Source of the DNA: Rallus limicola
Lineage: Eukaryota > Chordata > Aves > Gruiformes > Rallidae
Assembly: GCA_022605955.1 (NCBI GenBank)
Contig: JAKCOZ010000005.1
Coordinates: 7,784,001 to 7,848,000, forward strand
Direction: 5' to 3'
Length of the DNA: 64,000 nucleotides
Part shown: positions 29,101 through 44,100 of the stretch, one piece after another
Numbering within the stretch: the first letter of the stretch is position 1
Layout: every line of letters starts with the position of its first letter
The notes under the pieces: model-generated
Told to the model about the DNA's origin: nothing
The model's input: the letters and a program-made list of their open reading frames with translations, nothing else
Database searches by the model: none
Position numbers and translations under genes: made by a program

Positions 29101-32100
29101 GTATTAAAAATTTTTAATATTTCCAGATGAAAGAAATTACAATAGCACTCTGCACATAAAACATTACACATGCAATAAAGCCAATTTAAATGCAAATACT
29201 TTTATTACAAGACAGGTTTTAGAGTTAAAGTTGTTCTATTTTCTGAACAGTCTCGTGTAGCTAGAAGGAACAGTCTCGTGTAGCTAGAAGAACCATAAAA
29301 CTTTGGACTGTTCTCAGATTTTTTTTTTAAGAATAAAAACGTGCTACACAAGAAAACACGTTTCTAAATTGAATTCTGGTAGTGCATGCATTCTCACTGA
29401 CACAAATGCTGAGCTTGTGAAAACTTTCTATGTGTTATATTTACTCTTATGTAGGTAAGTGCTTTGAGGAAGTTTGGAAGTAAAACTGTGTGATGCTGAC
29501 TTTGTTTTCATATGCATATAGAAAACAAACTATGAAGTCATACTATATGTATTGGACATACAGCAGAACACCTTCCTTTTCCCACTTCAGGTATTTTCAG
29601 GCTGAGAGGCACGCTTGGTGTTGTAGCAGTGTTCTAGGAAAGTGGGCCTACACTTTGCAGCAAGCATCCCTCCAGATGAGGTGAGCCCCACAAAAACCGG
29701 TGCAGATCACATCAAGTAATATCACGTCATTCCTTCCCTTACATTGTCACAGCAGCAGAAGGTTACGAGCAGTAAGTGGATGAGCTTTAAATTAGCCACC
29801 TGAAATGTTGGGAAACTGAAAAATAGTTTGGGTGGGGGTTAGAGTATATTGGGGGTTTTGTTTAATTTGAAATTTCTACTTATTCTGGTTGTTTGGTGAA
29901 GATTCTTTTCCTCCTTTCACTACCTTGCAGTAAACACCTTACTTTTTGTGTTAAGGCACAGCATACATCAAAGACTACAACACAACCTAACACTGAAGTC
30001 TGCAGACCTGAGGCAAAATGCTCTGAATGATAAAAGCAACTTAGACAAGGAGTTCGTAACAGGGAAGATACTGGAATTAACACTGGGATACAAAATAACC
30101 TCTAGACTTTGTATCTCAAAAACCTTGTTAATTGCTAGTATCTCAAAGTTTATTAAGTATGATCATCATAAAAGCACTCAAAGTATATGATTCCTTTGTT
30201 GTTGTTTGTTTGTCAGCGTTTTTTTAAATACAAACTCCCAAGTCATAGTTAATGCAACCGCAACCTCAAAAATGAATGTGCCTTTCAATAAAACACTGTA
30301 TTTATTAGAACAGTTAATTGTTCATTGTATAATTACTAGTTGCTGGAATGTAGATTCTTATCTCAAAAAAACCCTGCATATATGTATGCCTTCAGTTTAC
30401 ATAAGCTTATCCTAAACACAAGCACAGCAATCTGAAAAAAGATTACTGCCTTAGGGTTTCTTTTTATAAAACTCAGCTTTTAAACAGATGAACTTATATG
30501 GCATGCAATTCGCATATCAAAAATACATTAAGCGTGGCAAATCAAATTATGGCTATCTAGCCTTTTGCATTCTGGTTTCAAAGTTTGTAAAAGTTCCACA
30601 TGAGCTCTCACTTGACCTGAAATGTCAGATTAGTTACTGAAGAGATACATTCTTATTACTTGGTACTTTGCTATTTGTGGTCATCAGTTGCTATATAGTG
30701 TTCCAAAAATACTTCCCTCTTATCACTGATCCATCACAGAGATTTCTCGCTTCTACTGGCATAGTTAACTGCACAATGGAGCAATTACTGCAAGAAAGTA
30801 ATATAAATCTGACATGCCAAATTGAAAAACAGGTCTCCCTGAAGAATTTTTCATTGCAAAGGTCCATTCAATTTTATTATAATGTTTCAGTGTCCCTTTA
30901 GAGATATCCTATAAAAAGGCATCATTATCTGACATTGCTGTAATGATGCAATCAAAATATCCTTAAGACAATGAAAGTGAAACAACTGAAGTACTAATGT
31001 TTTTTTCAGCTACATCAGTTGAGTTAATAGAATATTATTACCTCCTCAGTACATTTTCTGGGAGAAAACATATAGTCGTGGCACTTAATTGTTACTAAAA
31101 TACTTCAACCTTAAACTTCTTTTTGTTAACCAGGATGAAGTGTTTCCTGAATCAACTCTTCACATATCTGTTTATATTGCTGTTCTTAAGATAATTTATT
31201 TTCACAGCATTCTTCAACCTGATATTGACACAGAGATTTAAGTCTCCAACTGCAAGAAGTTATTTGGTTACACTGAACTTGCCAGCCTCCTCACCTGCCA
31301 ACACAAGTATCAGTACAATTCTCTAACAGTAACACTTCGCACAAACTATAGGTGCATATCTTAACTTCAAACTCAAATGGTAAGATCACTTAAACAAAAT
31401 TTAGCTGCAGCAAGCACAGAACATACAAATATGTATTTGTAGTTCTCTCATTTTCTCCCATAACCTTGCTCTCCTAGGCATGCATACAGAATGACATACA
31501 GAAAAAAACCCAACCTTTAAACAAGTATCTTAGTTTGATTAATACTCAGTTTTAAAAGTATCATTATATGCAAAGATGACATTTTAATCTTTCTACTTTA
31601 TTTTCTAGATCACTTTTTAGTAGAGTTTAGAAATTTAAGACTTTTTTTTTTTTTTTAAGATTAATAAGAGCAATTATTCAAGCTCTAGGAAAAATTATAA
31701 TGCTTACATGAAACACAGACCAGTACTCTAAATGAGCAAAGTATACTTCTGGACACAATAACTTGTTCTTCTGATCTTGGGCACTTGTTACTTCTGCCTC
31801 TGATACAAAGGAAAATTGCTATCAGCCCCCATGCTGAATCACCAAGCATTTTCAACATATTCAAACGGCACAAGCTGCACCTAAATTGAAACAGGACACT
31901 TACAAGACAAGTAGTTGCAGAGGAAACCCCTGACTGGAGAAGCAAGAAGGCCCCTGCTCAAGCCTCTGCAACATCTGACATCCCAAACAACCAAGTTCAG
32001 CAAAACAAAAAGCAACAACCCAACACACATCATAAAGGCAATCAGATCTGATGTAACGCAGGGAAATAATTTTCTCTCATTGTTGGGCTGCACATTCTGC

Positions 32101-35100
32101 CTCACTAAACCAAGAAGAGTTTCCTGACTCCTGTGAGAAGATGACTAGGAATATGGTCCACTTCTAATTAAATCACCAAAAAGGAGATTAAAAACCAGCA
32201 ATAGCATCATGTTATCAAGGAGATATTTTAAAACACTTTGAATTCAGATATATGCAAGATTGGGGAAATACAACTCAAATTTCCCTCTCTACCCCAAAGT
32301 TCAGACACTTGGCAGAGTCTCTTCAAGCAGCTCTTCAGCTACTGCGAGTTCCAGTCAGAGGCTGAAAGCAAAGCCACTGAAGATCCAAACATCACAACAA
32401 TGATAATCACATTCCTAAATACTAAAAACACCATTCTAAATGTATGACATATAAATTGATATGCAGCTTGACTGTTTTGGTGCAGTATATTTCATTTTAA
32501 ACATGTAAACCACAGTTCTGTCTGTTGGCAGGTTCACATTTAGAATTGTTGAGATACAATGTTTAATAATTTGCTCAAGTATTTCTCTTTGCCAATCTGC
32601 CAGTACTCACAGCATCCCACGGAGACAGAATGGGAGAGTATTACCTGGAAACATTACTTCACTGTAATAAAGAAACGCAGTGTAAGTGGCCTTTTAGCCA
32701 GCGTGCCCTCTGGCTGCCTGTTCTAACAGCACGGGAGTTGACAGCCATTTGCTACAGTCTAACCAGAATGTAACTTGGCATCTAGGGTTTATCTGCAGTT
32801 CAGATTAAAATTACAATTAAAAGCAACTTTACAGGTAGTTAGAGTTAATCCAAAAATGGGTTTGATCTTGTATTTTTAAAAAAGCAATGACTCAAAGGCA
32901 ACAAAGTTATAAAGGATGGAGGGATTTGTCTAGAAAGTAAGTTGCTACTTAAATGAGTTTATATTGTTAACAACATCAAATCTCTCCTGTCCAACAGACC
33001 GGCCAATGCACTACTGGAAGTCTAAAAGCAAGCCCATACAGACAACAAAAAATATCTCAAAAATTAATTCAAATAGAAAACAATGGAAAACAAACTCCTG
33101 CTCAGTGCAGACTCATTTTGGTAAAAAAATATTAAAAATATTTATTTAGAGATTTATACAATGTGTGATTTTTCACTTCTATTTCCCAGCCTCACATATA
33201 CTAATAAAAATTGTTGACAGGTTCAGAGGATAAAATGGAAACCAGCCTACTCCCTGTATCTCATTCCCCCATCCTTGCATCAGATGACAGAAGACAAGAC
33301 AACCCTTAACATTTGAAGATTCAAGTGACATTTGCACAAAAAGAAAGAATATTTAACAGTCTAGAATAGTTAAGGTGTCCAAAAGAAAAAAAATAATCCG
33401 CTACTTTATTTTTCAAGTGCACCACTGAGATTAGAAGAAAAGGATCTCCAAAATTAATTTTAAGATACATAGAGTGTTTGTTTAGGAACAGAACATTTCT
33501 TTAGCATTTGCCTTGTCTGTTTTTGTGTTATCACACAAGGATTAATAGATGGCAATATTTTGAAGTATTAACTTCAAGATAGAAGATGACTATTAGAAAG
33601 ATGGAAAACACAGAAGACTCCAGAACTATGTTTTTTCAGTAAAACAGAGAAAAGCAGTATTTTATCGAGAATCCCAAATGTCTGTTCATTGTGGCACATT
33701 CTTCCCTTTTAATGTCATTACAGACTACATATTCAATGCAGAATATATCAAATCATAACATACCAAAGGCAATCACCCTTCACTCTTTAATGAAAGATCA
33801 ATTTGTAATATTAACTTCCCACTTCAGTTCAAATGCAGAGCTGCTAAGAACATGGCTGAGACCATCACAACGTGAACCGGAGATTGCTTCAAGGTACTCA
33901 CGAGAGGAAACACTCATTACTTCCTTGCTTTCTAGGAGCTGAGATAGGAGCTTCTACAGAATAGATTTGGAGGTAGAAAGCCATATGCAGGAAACGGCCT
34001 GAATGAGCAGAATGTTGTTCCTCTGATTCTTCACCCAAATGCAGATATTTTAAGAGGGGGGGAAATATTTTATGGCAAAAAATGTCCATTTCCCTTTTAT
34101 TCCCACGGTAATGTGTCTGAACTCTTTAGATTTGATTTTTTTAAACAAAAAAAAAAATCAAACAACCTAATAAAAACTGCTTCTGCAAAGCCAAAATAAT
34201 CTTACTGGTACTTCAACACCTGAGTGCAAGTGCTGGCTTGTATGATTAAGTAACCTGTGGAGTTCTTAGTAACAAAGACAATTATAGTTCTGTTTTCATA
34301 AAATCAGTTAAACTATGTCTTTAAACTATGTACATGAAAACTAATATTCAGACAGAAATGAGCTATTTATAAACTTCAACTTTACTTACTACAGAGGGAC
34401 TACACAAACTACTTCATGTTCTTATTTTTTAAGGTATACAAGCTAAATTATTGTTTTGCTGAGGTTATCTATGGCTCGAACACAGCACATTTCACAAAGT
34501 TGCTTGTTTGTTTTAAATCAGAACTGACAAAAACCACTACCGCTTGGATTTGACAAAAATTCTTGGTAACCTCATCAAAGCATCTTTCTAAAAGAAATTC
34601 TGCGGCTTACGAAAGTCAGATGCACTTTGAAAGGCAAAAAAAAAAAAAGGGTGAAGGGATTTTAAAATTAAGATTAAAATTCTAAATGAGAAACTCCAAA
34701 GCTCCCAGCCTGTTAGCTGGAACCCTGAAATCAGGAAATCCAGGGCTTTCAGGCTCCCCGCCACGTGCTCCTGAGCAGGGGTGCAGGCCTGGGGTGACTG
34801 CCTGACCCCAGCAGCTCACACCACTGCAGTACCCCTAGCCATTAACCTGGAGGGCAAGTGGGGCAGCACCAAGGCAAGTTTCCATTGGAAAACTCTCTAT
34901 GGTCTATCAGGAATTTTCAAAGAAGTCATTAAAATCAATTATGCAAAACACCCCACAGGAAAAAGTCCCAACCCTGTTTAGATCTCATCACTGCAAATAA
35001 AACTGACCATAGAGAACCGTACTAGGTAGGGTAAGAAGCTCTCTACAGTTTACCCACTTCCCCCAGTCCCCTCTCCCCCTCTTCTCTTCTGTTTCCTTTT

Positions 35101-38100
35101 CTCTATGAAAGAATTTTCTCTTTACCCAGCATGGGGATAATGGCTGTGATTTTTTAAAACTTTGTAATACTTCTCTCCTACAGAGCTTTACTCACAATTT
35201 CAAAGATTTTGTTAACAGACAGTTATGGAAATCTAGCACTTTTTCTCCAATATGTGATGTTATTCTGTTGTAAAGAGCATACTTGGAAATATTAGAAACT
35301 TTTCTCAAGATCACCACAGCATTCATGGTTGAGCACACAGCACAATCTTCTATTAAGGCTGGATAAGATACAGACAAAAAGATTTCATTACTTTAATAAT
35401 ACAATTTTATTTCAAAATACAAAAATCAGCCAAGCATTATCTCAAGATGTGGCTTAGCCACACCAGTGCCTTATTAAAAATACAATTCATTTCAGCTATT
35501 GAAATGCTTCTCTAACCCTTATCCTCCCAGTTATTACAGCATCTTATTTTGTGGCAAGTCTGAGTATTACCTTTGGGGTATTATAGGAATGCCTGATATC
35601 CAATTTCTTAATAAGCCGTCTATTTTCCAATTATATGAAAAAAATCATGCTGAAGTTGAGATATTCATCACAAGAGGTAAGAGGAACAATTACCTGTGTC
35701 CTCCCAACTGACAAAGCCAGCCTAGGCAAAACTTATTTTAATTACCAAGCCTCCAAGCACTTTACAGTTCCAGAACCCATAAAATCTCCTTTATTCTAGG
35801 GATATTAAGGCACAAACACCAGCCCACTCAGATTTACAAAAGAGGTCAGCCCTCACAACCAAGAGTTTCAAACAGCAGTGAACTAAGAAGAGCAAGTTTC
35901 TCAAGGTTTCATGAAGTTAAAATTCCTAAGAGCTTAGTATGCACCACACCGAACCCTTGCGAAGATCAGTGGTTTCACAGCTCACAGCCGCAGAACTTGC
36001 ACAGAACTGAAGCATCCACTCACTGCCTACATCTGAAACCACTAACCTTACTAGCCTTGGTCACCTGTACAGCCTACAATTCAAGACAATTAAATATTGT
36101 CTAAGTCTTCCAGAATGCCTATGTGTCCAGAAGTGTCTTCCCCATCCCACAACACACTACAAGGGCTAAGCATATATGAGGTCATATGAGCTCCTTCACA
36201 CTCAATAAAGAAGCATCACTATGACTAACACCGCTTCTGTCCCAATATAGGAGGTGTGCCCATGAAAGATCTAACATAACAACACAGGGTTCATCATAAA
36301 ATGCAGCAGCAAGAGCAACTTTATATCAAATATCACAAGGTGTTACTCCCTACTTCTATAAGGAAAACTAGAATAGCCCTTGAATTTGGCCCTTATATCT
36401 CTTCATTAGTGCTCTCTTCATTCTAAAAGGGATTTAAATTTGCATTTCTAACCTTGCAGAGAGGATCCTGGCTACCATGCTCTCACCAGTTACTGTTTAC
36501 CTGGAAATACAATATGAATTCATTTGCTTGCAAATGCTTCAATTAGAAATTGTGCACTGTTCAAAACAGTAGAAAAATAGTTACAACTACACAGCATGCA
36601 TTTTGAGGTGAAAAACACTTCACTATATAAAGCAAATTCCTTAAATATGCCCCAAGTATTGATTTAAGATTTCCTGACTTCCAGGCAGATGTCTGAAGCG
36701 TTATGAGATATCAAAATGGTACACACAGAGTTAGTTTCTGTGTGTGTACCATTTGGTACCATTTAGTCAGAAATCTTTAACTGGTGAAAAACCTGGTTTT
36801 GGAGGGGAAAAGAAGAAAACCCCATCTCTCTTCAGCAGCACTGAGCATCAGTAACCTCCAAGCCACCAGGAACAACTGAAGATAGTTAACAAATGGTCAC
36901 TGTTGAGCTCTAAGGGGTTAGCCTTCTAGGATCACCCTCTGTATAGCAAATGTTCATAATCAAGAAGAAATGATTAGAAATTCTATCCTTGGCAGACAGT
37001 AGAGAATAATGAAGCAGGAGGAACATGGGAATTCAAGGATTATTCACTGCAGCACCGGAATTTTTGACACGAAGAAGAGAGAAAGTAAACAGGATGTGGT
37101 GTGAAACACTAAGTTGCCCTATTTCTGAAAGGGATTTCCTGGTCAGAAAAAAAGTGCAACGTGGAATGTGCAGCACACACTGGTACGTTCTGCACCGCCA
37201 CCAAACACCCGTTCAATTGCACACACACCACACAGGTGCAGCAGCCACTTACTGGGCATGTTCTGGTTGTCCAAAAGCTTTCGGAACCAGTTGTGAGACA
37301 TCTGGAAACACTAGACAGTGAGCCAGAGCCCCTAAACTCTTCTTCAACACTACCAGGTGAAAAAGAGGGCTATCTCCAACAAGATCTGGATGTATGACAG
37401 CCCCAAGTATAATTCATACAGGGTTATTAAGGAATAAATGTTCCTTAGTTTGCTCCTATGTAAATACTATTACTCTAAGATAAGGGTGCCTAAGGGTGCC
37501 TTCTTCCTGCTGAGCATAATTGGTTACACTTAGACAAGTCCTAAGCAAGCAGCAGAGGTAGACATGTAGAAGGAAGATGAAAAGCAAGAAAAGCAATGCA
37601 GGCAAATAAAAGCTTGTCTAAACATATGTAGGTTCTTGCTGAGTTGTTTGGAATAAGAAAGTCCAAACATGCAGGGATTCAGGAAAATTGTTCCTTGCCC
37701 CTACATATCGTTACGCATGGTCAGAGAGGCTTTGAGGATGCTCCATTCATCCCCAGCAGTCAGTTCAGAGTAATAAAACAAGGAAGTAGCATAAGAAGAT
37801 GTGTCAGAAAGAGCAGAAGTAAAACCAAAAACTATGATATCTGTCTAGTGAGATAAGTAAATCTAGTACTTAATAACTCATCCTCTCTGAGCACATTATT
37901 TCACTTGGTTTAAAAATGCTAAGAGTTTTCCTTTCTGTCACTTGCATGGTACAGGGAATGCCATGCTGGAGAGGCTGAACTCCACGTGGTGCTCAAAGGT
38001 ATTTTTGTCATACTTAAGACTGCTAACGAAGGTCTGGAGTGAGACTGTTAATGTGTTGCCTTTTAACTGGCTTATGCTTTGGGGGGCTTTTTGTCTTTTT

Positions 38101-41100
38101 TTTTTTTTTTAGTGTATGAAGTAGACAGTCATGATACAAAATAACTTTTTGACAGGCAAATTTGCAAATGCTTTTACTGTACACAAGAAATCAAAAAATA
38201 CAAGGCAAATAGACCCACTAAGAGCTCTAGTATCGTTTAGAATGAATACAATCCAGTCATAGGTGCTTTTTTTTTCATGATGGGAACAAAGATTTTTCTG
38301 AAAACCTCCTTCCCTTGACAGCAACACTCCAGAATCAACAGCATCTCCAGGAAAAAATAAAAGGTGAGCAAAAAAACAGAATGAAACAAAGGGAAAAGGT
38401 TGTGCTCTGAGGGTACAAATGCATACAATTATGGTTAACAGAAAGAAAGTCATGAAATGTTTTGTACATAAGTGGAAGAACACAAACCCCCTCTCTTTCA
38501 GAACAACATAGGCAGCAACCTGTGTTAAAAAGTTGTTTGCTCCATGGGAAAGGGCTCACATCTGACATACAGTTCAAGGTGATCTCAAGAGAGGTCAAGC
38601 ACTCAGCAAACACCGACATTTACTAAGTGCATCTAGTAGGGAAGCAGGTAGTGCACTCACTGAAGACAGTGACATGGCTAGGGTGAGCCCATCTAAAAAC
38701 TGCCCAGGACAGCAGGGCAGCAAGCCTGCCAAGGCCACAAAGCTCATCCCCTGCAGCTCTGCTTATCCCCTGGTTCCACCCCTGGATCCCTGTTTGACAG
38801 GACAGGTACACTAGTGCAGCTCTCTAACTCAAGAGAAAGCTATTCACAGAATCACAGAATTGTAGGGGTTGGAAGAGACCTCAAGAGATCATAGAGTCCA
38901 ACCCCCCTGCCAAAGCAGGACAGATTGCACAGGTAAATGTCCAGACGGGTCTTGAATATCTCCAGAGAAGGAGACTCCACAACCCCCCTGGGCAGCCTGT
39001 CCCAGGGCTCTGTCACCCTCACTGTGAAAAAGTTCTTCCACATGTTGGTGCAGAACTTCCTGTGCTCTAACTTGAAGCCATTGCCCCTTGTTCTGTCTCC
39101 AAAGACAACTGAAAAGGGGCTGGCCATTTCCCCCTGTGTCCTACACTTAAGGTATTTATAAACCTTAATAAGATCCCCCTTAGTCTTCTTTTCTCAAGGC
39201 TGAACAGCCCCAGTTCATTCAGCCCTTTCCTCGTAGGGGAGATGCTCCAGCACTTTAATCACCTTCTTGGTCAGCTTAGTTTTCTCATGGACTAAAAAAG
39301 TAGACAAACTCCCTGTACAGTTGCACAAATGCCAAAGCCAGTGCAAGGGAGAAGGCAAGGAGCCCCTTTCAGGAGCCTGAGCAGTGAGTTCAGCCATCTC
39401 ATGTAACTGCACTCTCAGACTAAGTTTCAACTCGTTCCTTCTGCACACTGCTCTATGTCACCATTTCTCACTGCATCAAACTGACATCCAATCCTTAAAA
39501 TGCTTCATGTAAAGTTGTTGTTAAATCTTAGCCAGGTAAGTGGCATTTAATTCCAAACAAGTCTGTCTGGCTCATTTTGAAACGTTAGCAAAGATTTTAC
39601 AAGGTGACCATACATGTGCATCTGTGAAAAGCTATGGGGCATACAGCAAGAATGTGTTCAGCCTCTCTGTTCAGTCAATCTTTGACCTTGTCACAGCTGT
39701 TATTCAGTGTATCCTGAATGCAGGTTAAAACAAGAAACTGGCAGGGGGGGGGGGGGTGGTAAAACTTGACAAAAAAAGTAGTAAGTCCCTGTAAGGTATC
39801 TGTGCTACACCATGGACCATCTGTGTTTTATTTTGCATGTATAAATGTTTTGGATATAAACTATGACACAAAGTTTGGTAAGATTTTAAAGTGACCTACC
39901 TTTTTATAGTTTATAAAGTTTATTTAATCCTCCTGTGCCTTTGCTTTTAATAGCAAATGTTCTAAATATATTCACAGTTTATGAGCTTTACCTTTCAACA
40001 TTTGGAATACTACACCATAGGGAACCTTTTGTAGGAAACATGTTTAACAACAAACATTGATTTTACCTCTCAGAACAATTTCATGTTAAGAAAGAAAATG
40101 TTCTGTGCATTTCTAAAACACATTATCTGCATTTTTAGAGTTTCTATAGCTATGCAAAAAATCCATTAGATTTTAAAATTGAGCATTAACTAAAACACAA
40201 TTACCATACAGTTGTTATAACAGGCATTAGTTTGACAGCTATATAAAAATATGAGTTTAAAAAATCATCATAAGCATTCATCATAAAAGTGTAAGTCTCC
40301 CACTCCTGTAACTTTGCATATGAACTACTACTCTAACCCATTATCTTAGATTAGCTGCTATAAATATAGGCCACACTAACCACACGTGTTATCTATTGTA
40401 AAGAACCGTTTTGAATTAAATTATATAAACCCCCATATGCTTGGGTAGGGAAGTGACAGACAAAGGCTACCAGGCATAAAGGATCTTCAGAGACTGCAGC
40501 AATCACCTACACATTTAAAACAGCAACAAAACAACCATGACTGATATTCAATCACATATAGCAGAAGATTTAAGTCTTAGAGCTATGGTAAAAACCAAGC
40601 AAGAACGTTTGTTTATCCCTCCACTAGTAAAAGTCCCTCTCTGAATGAAACCCTACAAGTATCCCCAAGTCAGACCTACATCAACCAGGAACCTCATCAG
40701 TTACCCACTATCTCCATTTCTCTTTCCAAGCAACTACAACAGTCTCTCCAACTATTACTTGCCCACCTTTTTTCTGAAGACCATGTTTTTCTCAAGCAAG
40801 TAACAAGTAAACATGACACAGGTATTTTCCATTCAATACAGAACTAACTTTATACAGTGCCACACAGAGAGAGAGCTTCAGCACAGATGTAAAGGTTTCT
40901 AAAAGGATTCTGTAAAGCAACATAGAAAGGTCAAAAGTGGCAGTGTGCTCATAAAACCACCAGAAATTCCTTCAAGACGCCGACAGCCTATGGTGGGGTG
41001 CAGAGATGAAGAGGGGGACCGGAACACCCCTGTCAGCCCCTGCTACAGGGATGCCATGGCTGCAATATCTAAGCACACTCTTCAGTGGGAGCAATCTCTG

Positions 41101-44100
41101 TTCACTTAATGAAGTGATTCAAGTGATTTCCACCAGCTCCCGTCCTGCTTCACTATCTTTTCCTATTCCATGGGAAAAGCTATGTCACAGCAGGCCTGGT
41201 AGCAATGTCCTTATAATACTTCACCACACATTTCCTTTCAGTTGATAGGAACAGGGCCATTGCAGAGACAAAACAGTGCCTGCAAGAAATAAGGAGCAGG
41301 ATAAAAACCAGATGGCTGAAGTTAAGCGCAGGAAGACAGGAGCAATGCTTGTAGGGAGAAGAAATCATTTTGATGAGCCGAGACTGCGAACATGGCTCTC
41401 CACACAAAAGGAACATAGCCTGCTGCGACACAGCCCGCAACAGCATAAATATGAAATGAAGTTTGAATGAAATATCATTATCTGTAGCACCTAAAGGCTT
41501 AATTCTTCTCAAGTAAGTACCAGATGAACATTACACACGGGTTTTTTTAATTTAACATCAGGTTGTAATGCAGCTTCAGCTGTTGTTTAGATGGCTACCT
41601 GTAACCACAATCAAAAACACCATTTTGAAAAATATTAAGTGATCTGTAGCACAAGTTGAGACAGTGACAGCATATTCCCTTACAGTGCATCTAGACTTCG
41701 ATGATTCACATCCAGGCTGGTACAAGCCAGTAAGGCGTGACTCTTGGGTCTCAACTGCCCAGCACCTGGCTCCATCCATACAAAGACAAATGTTGTCAGT
41801 GACAGAGGAACCAAAAACAGTGATGCAAGCCGACAGTGTATTTAATAGCATCTAACACTGTTCAAATCATTACATCTTGAAGAAGACTGGGTATTTTAAT
41901 CCTTACTAACGATGTGAACTCTAAGAACCCCATACAAGAGAACCTCAAGCACAAAATATGATTCACAGTAGTTTCCCTGCCATTGCTTCAGTTAAAGAAT
42001 TTAAAAAAAAAAAGTTTTAATGTTTCAGTCAACACAGTTAAAATGTATAATTCACCACCATCTACACAGCCTCCAGATGAAACCTTGAAGAATTGAAAGT
42101 AAAGATTTCTTGACATTGCTTCCTAAAGTATAGCATAAATATCATAACAAGAATGGATTCAGTAATACTAATTTAATTTTTTTTTATTAACAAACTGATT
42201 GGCAAAGGCAGCAGGCATTGATCTAATGAGCCTCTGCACAGCACTTGTCTTGGGACTGTTCTCCATGCCATTTCAGTTAAAGAATTTCCAAAATATACAA
42301 TCATGAATTAATACAGCAGCTCTAAAAGGATTAAAGTTATGCTTTGAAACCAGGGGATACTTTTTCTAATAGAGAATTTAGTCATCAAGTAGTTGTGTTT
42401 CTTCCAAAGTCCCAAAAGGATCCATTCGTGCTCCTGCATTACATATTCTTAAACGACCTGGAAAATTTGTATCTTCTTCATGAAATAGATGGCATGATCC
42501 TCAATAGATGAGATTTGGCAAAAGCAATAGAGAAAGGATACATCACTGACTCCTGCTGAAACCAACACAACAACATGGCCAAAAGTAGTTGAACAATTAG
42601 GAAGAAAGATTAGAAGGAATGTAGGAGACCTTACTTTGCCATGTAGGCAACTCTGCAGACAATCCAGCTAAAGACAGCTTCATGGGGCAAAGTTTTGGCC
42701 AAAAAAAACCCCAACCCTAGCCATTCTTGTAATTCTCTGTGAAACAAGCAATCTAGAGCCTCACCCCAGAGGTCTTATTATCTTCTTACTTAACACTGAC
42801 CTAATTGCTTCTGAAATGCAATGTCCACAATTCAGGAAGGGTGACAATAAATTGGAAGGGATCCAGGAGACAACTGAGAATAACTGAAGTAAAAAAAAAA
42901 GAAGTCTGGTAAGAAACCTCAGGAGATCACATATAATTCTTAATAAAAAGAATATAATACAATAAATTAATCAAAAATCATACGAATTCATACTCAGGAA
43001 AACGAGTTATAATGGGATTTTCAGTATCAATGAGGCTATAACAAGATTCAGCAGCTAGAAATTAAAGGCAGCCCTCTTCAGATCAGAAATAAAACATACA
43101 TCAACCGCTTCTAAATTTTACCAATAACTGTGCTGAATTTGGCCTCGTTGGAAAATTTTAAATGCATCCCCTACAATGCAAACTCTAGTTTCAAACACAG
43201 GAAAAGAGGGGAAAAAAAAAAAAACAAACGGAAAAGTCCTATGGCCTGCATTATGAAGAGGTCAGACTAGATGATTGCAACAGTCCCTCTGACTCGATAA
43301 TCTATTAATCTTATCAGACAGATCAAAATACACCCCTGACCACTTTCAGGACCGAATGCTAAGTCATCTATAGGAGCACCTATATCAACGATATATTTTT
43401 AGCCCGAGACTATCTTTTACCTTTAAACGTCGTCGAGATTGGAACTGCAGATACATCAAGAGACATAAAAGGCAGACGGTAACAAAAATCTCATCACCCA
43501 AAGAAGTACTCGTTTCAGTTGGCAGACTTATACAATCAAAAAGCAATCGAAGCCAATGAGATATCCAGAATTTGTTCTGCACTTCCCGGAACTTTACAGA
43601 ACTCTCCGAGGGACTTAATCGCTCCAGACAAGTTTTAGCTGAGAGGAGGCTCCGCACACCCGAGAGCAGCGCTTCAGAGGAAAGAGGATAACCAGCCTTA
43701 GCAGAGCGAGAAACAACGCAGAAATAAAGGGCGAAGGAGGATGCTGGCGCGGCGCTGGCCACCACCGCCGGCCCGGGGGTTGCCGGCGCAGGGTGAGGTT
43801 GCCCGCTGCCCCAGCGTGACGCGGCCCCGCCGCCCGGCCGGGAGCAGCATTGTTCCGGCGGGCAGCGCCGGTGTCCGCGGCCCCGCACACGCGGAGCGTT
43901 CGTCCCGCCGCGCCGCCGCCCCCCGAACCCCGCTTCTCTCTCGGAGACGGCCAGGGACGCGTGAACTCTTGAACCCGCAGCCCAACGCGAGCCTCCGGGG
44001 CGGAGAACGGCGGCGGCGCGCCCTACGCGGGGAGACCGCCCGCCCCGCTGTCGCGGCGGGCCGCGGGCCGCCGGCGCCCAGGGACGAGGGGGAGCTCGCT

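Noticed and set aside
34894..35015. 11-bp inverted repeat (TCTCTATGGTC and its complement) about 100 bp apart, possible MITE ends
   Set aside because: The arms are too short, there is no target-site duplication and no second copy in the window.
38852..39127. 91-codon minus-strand frame that could be read as a gene
   Set aside because: It is the C-terminal remnant of CR1 ORF2 within the retroelement, not a host gene.
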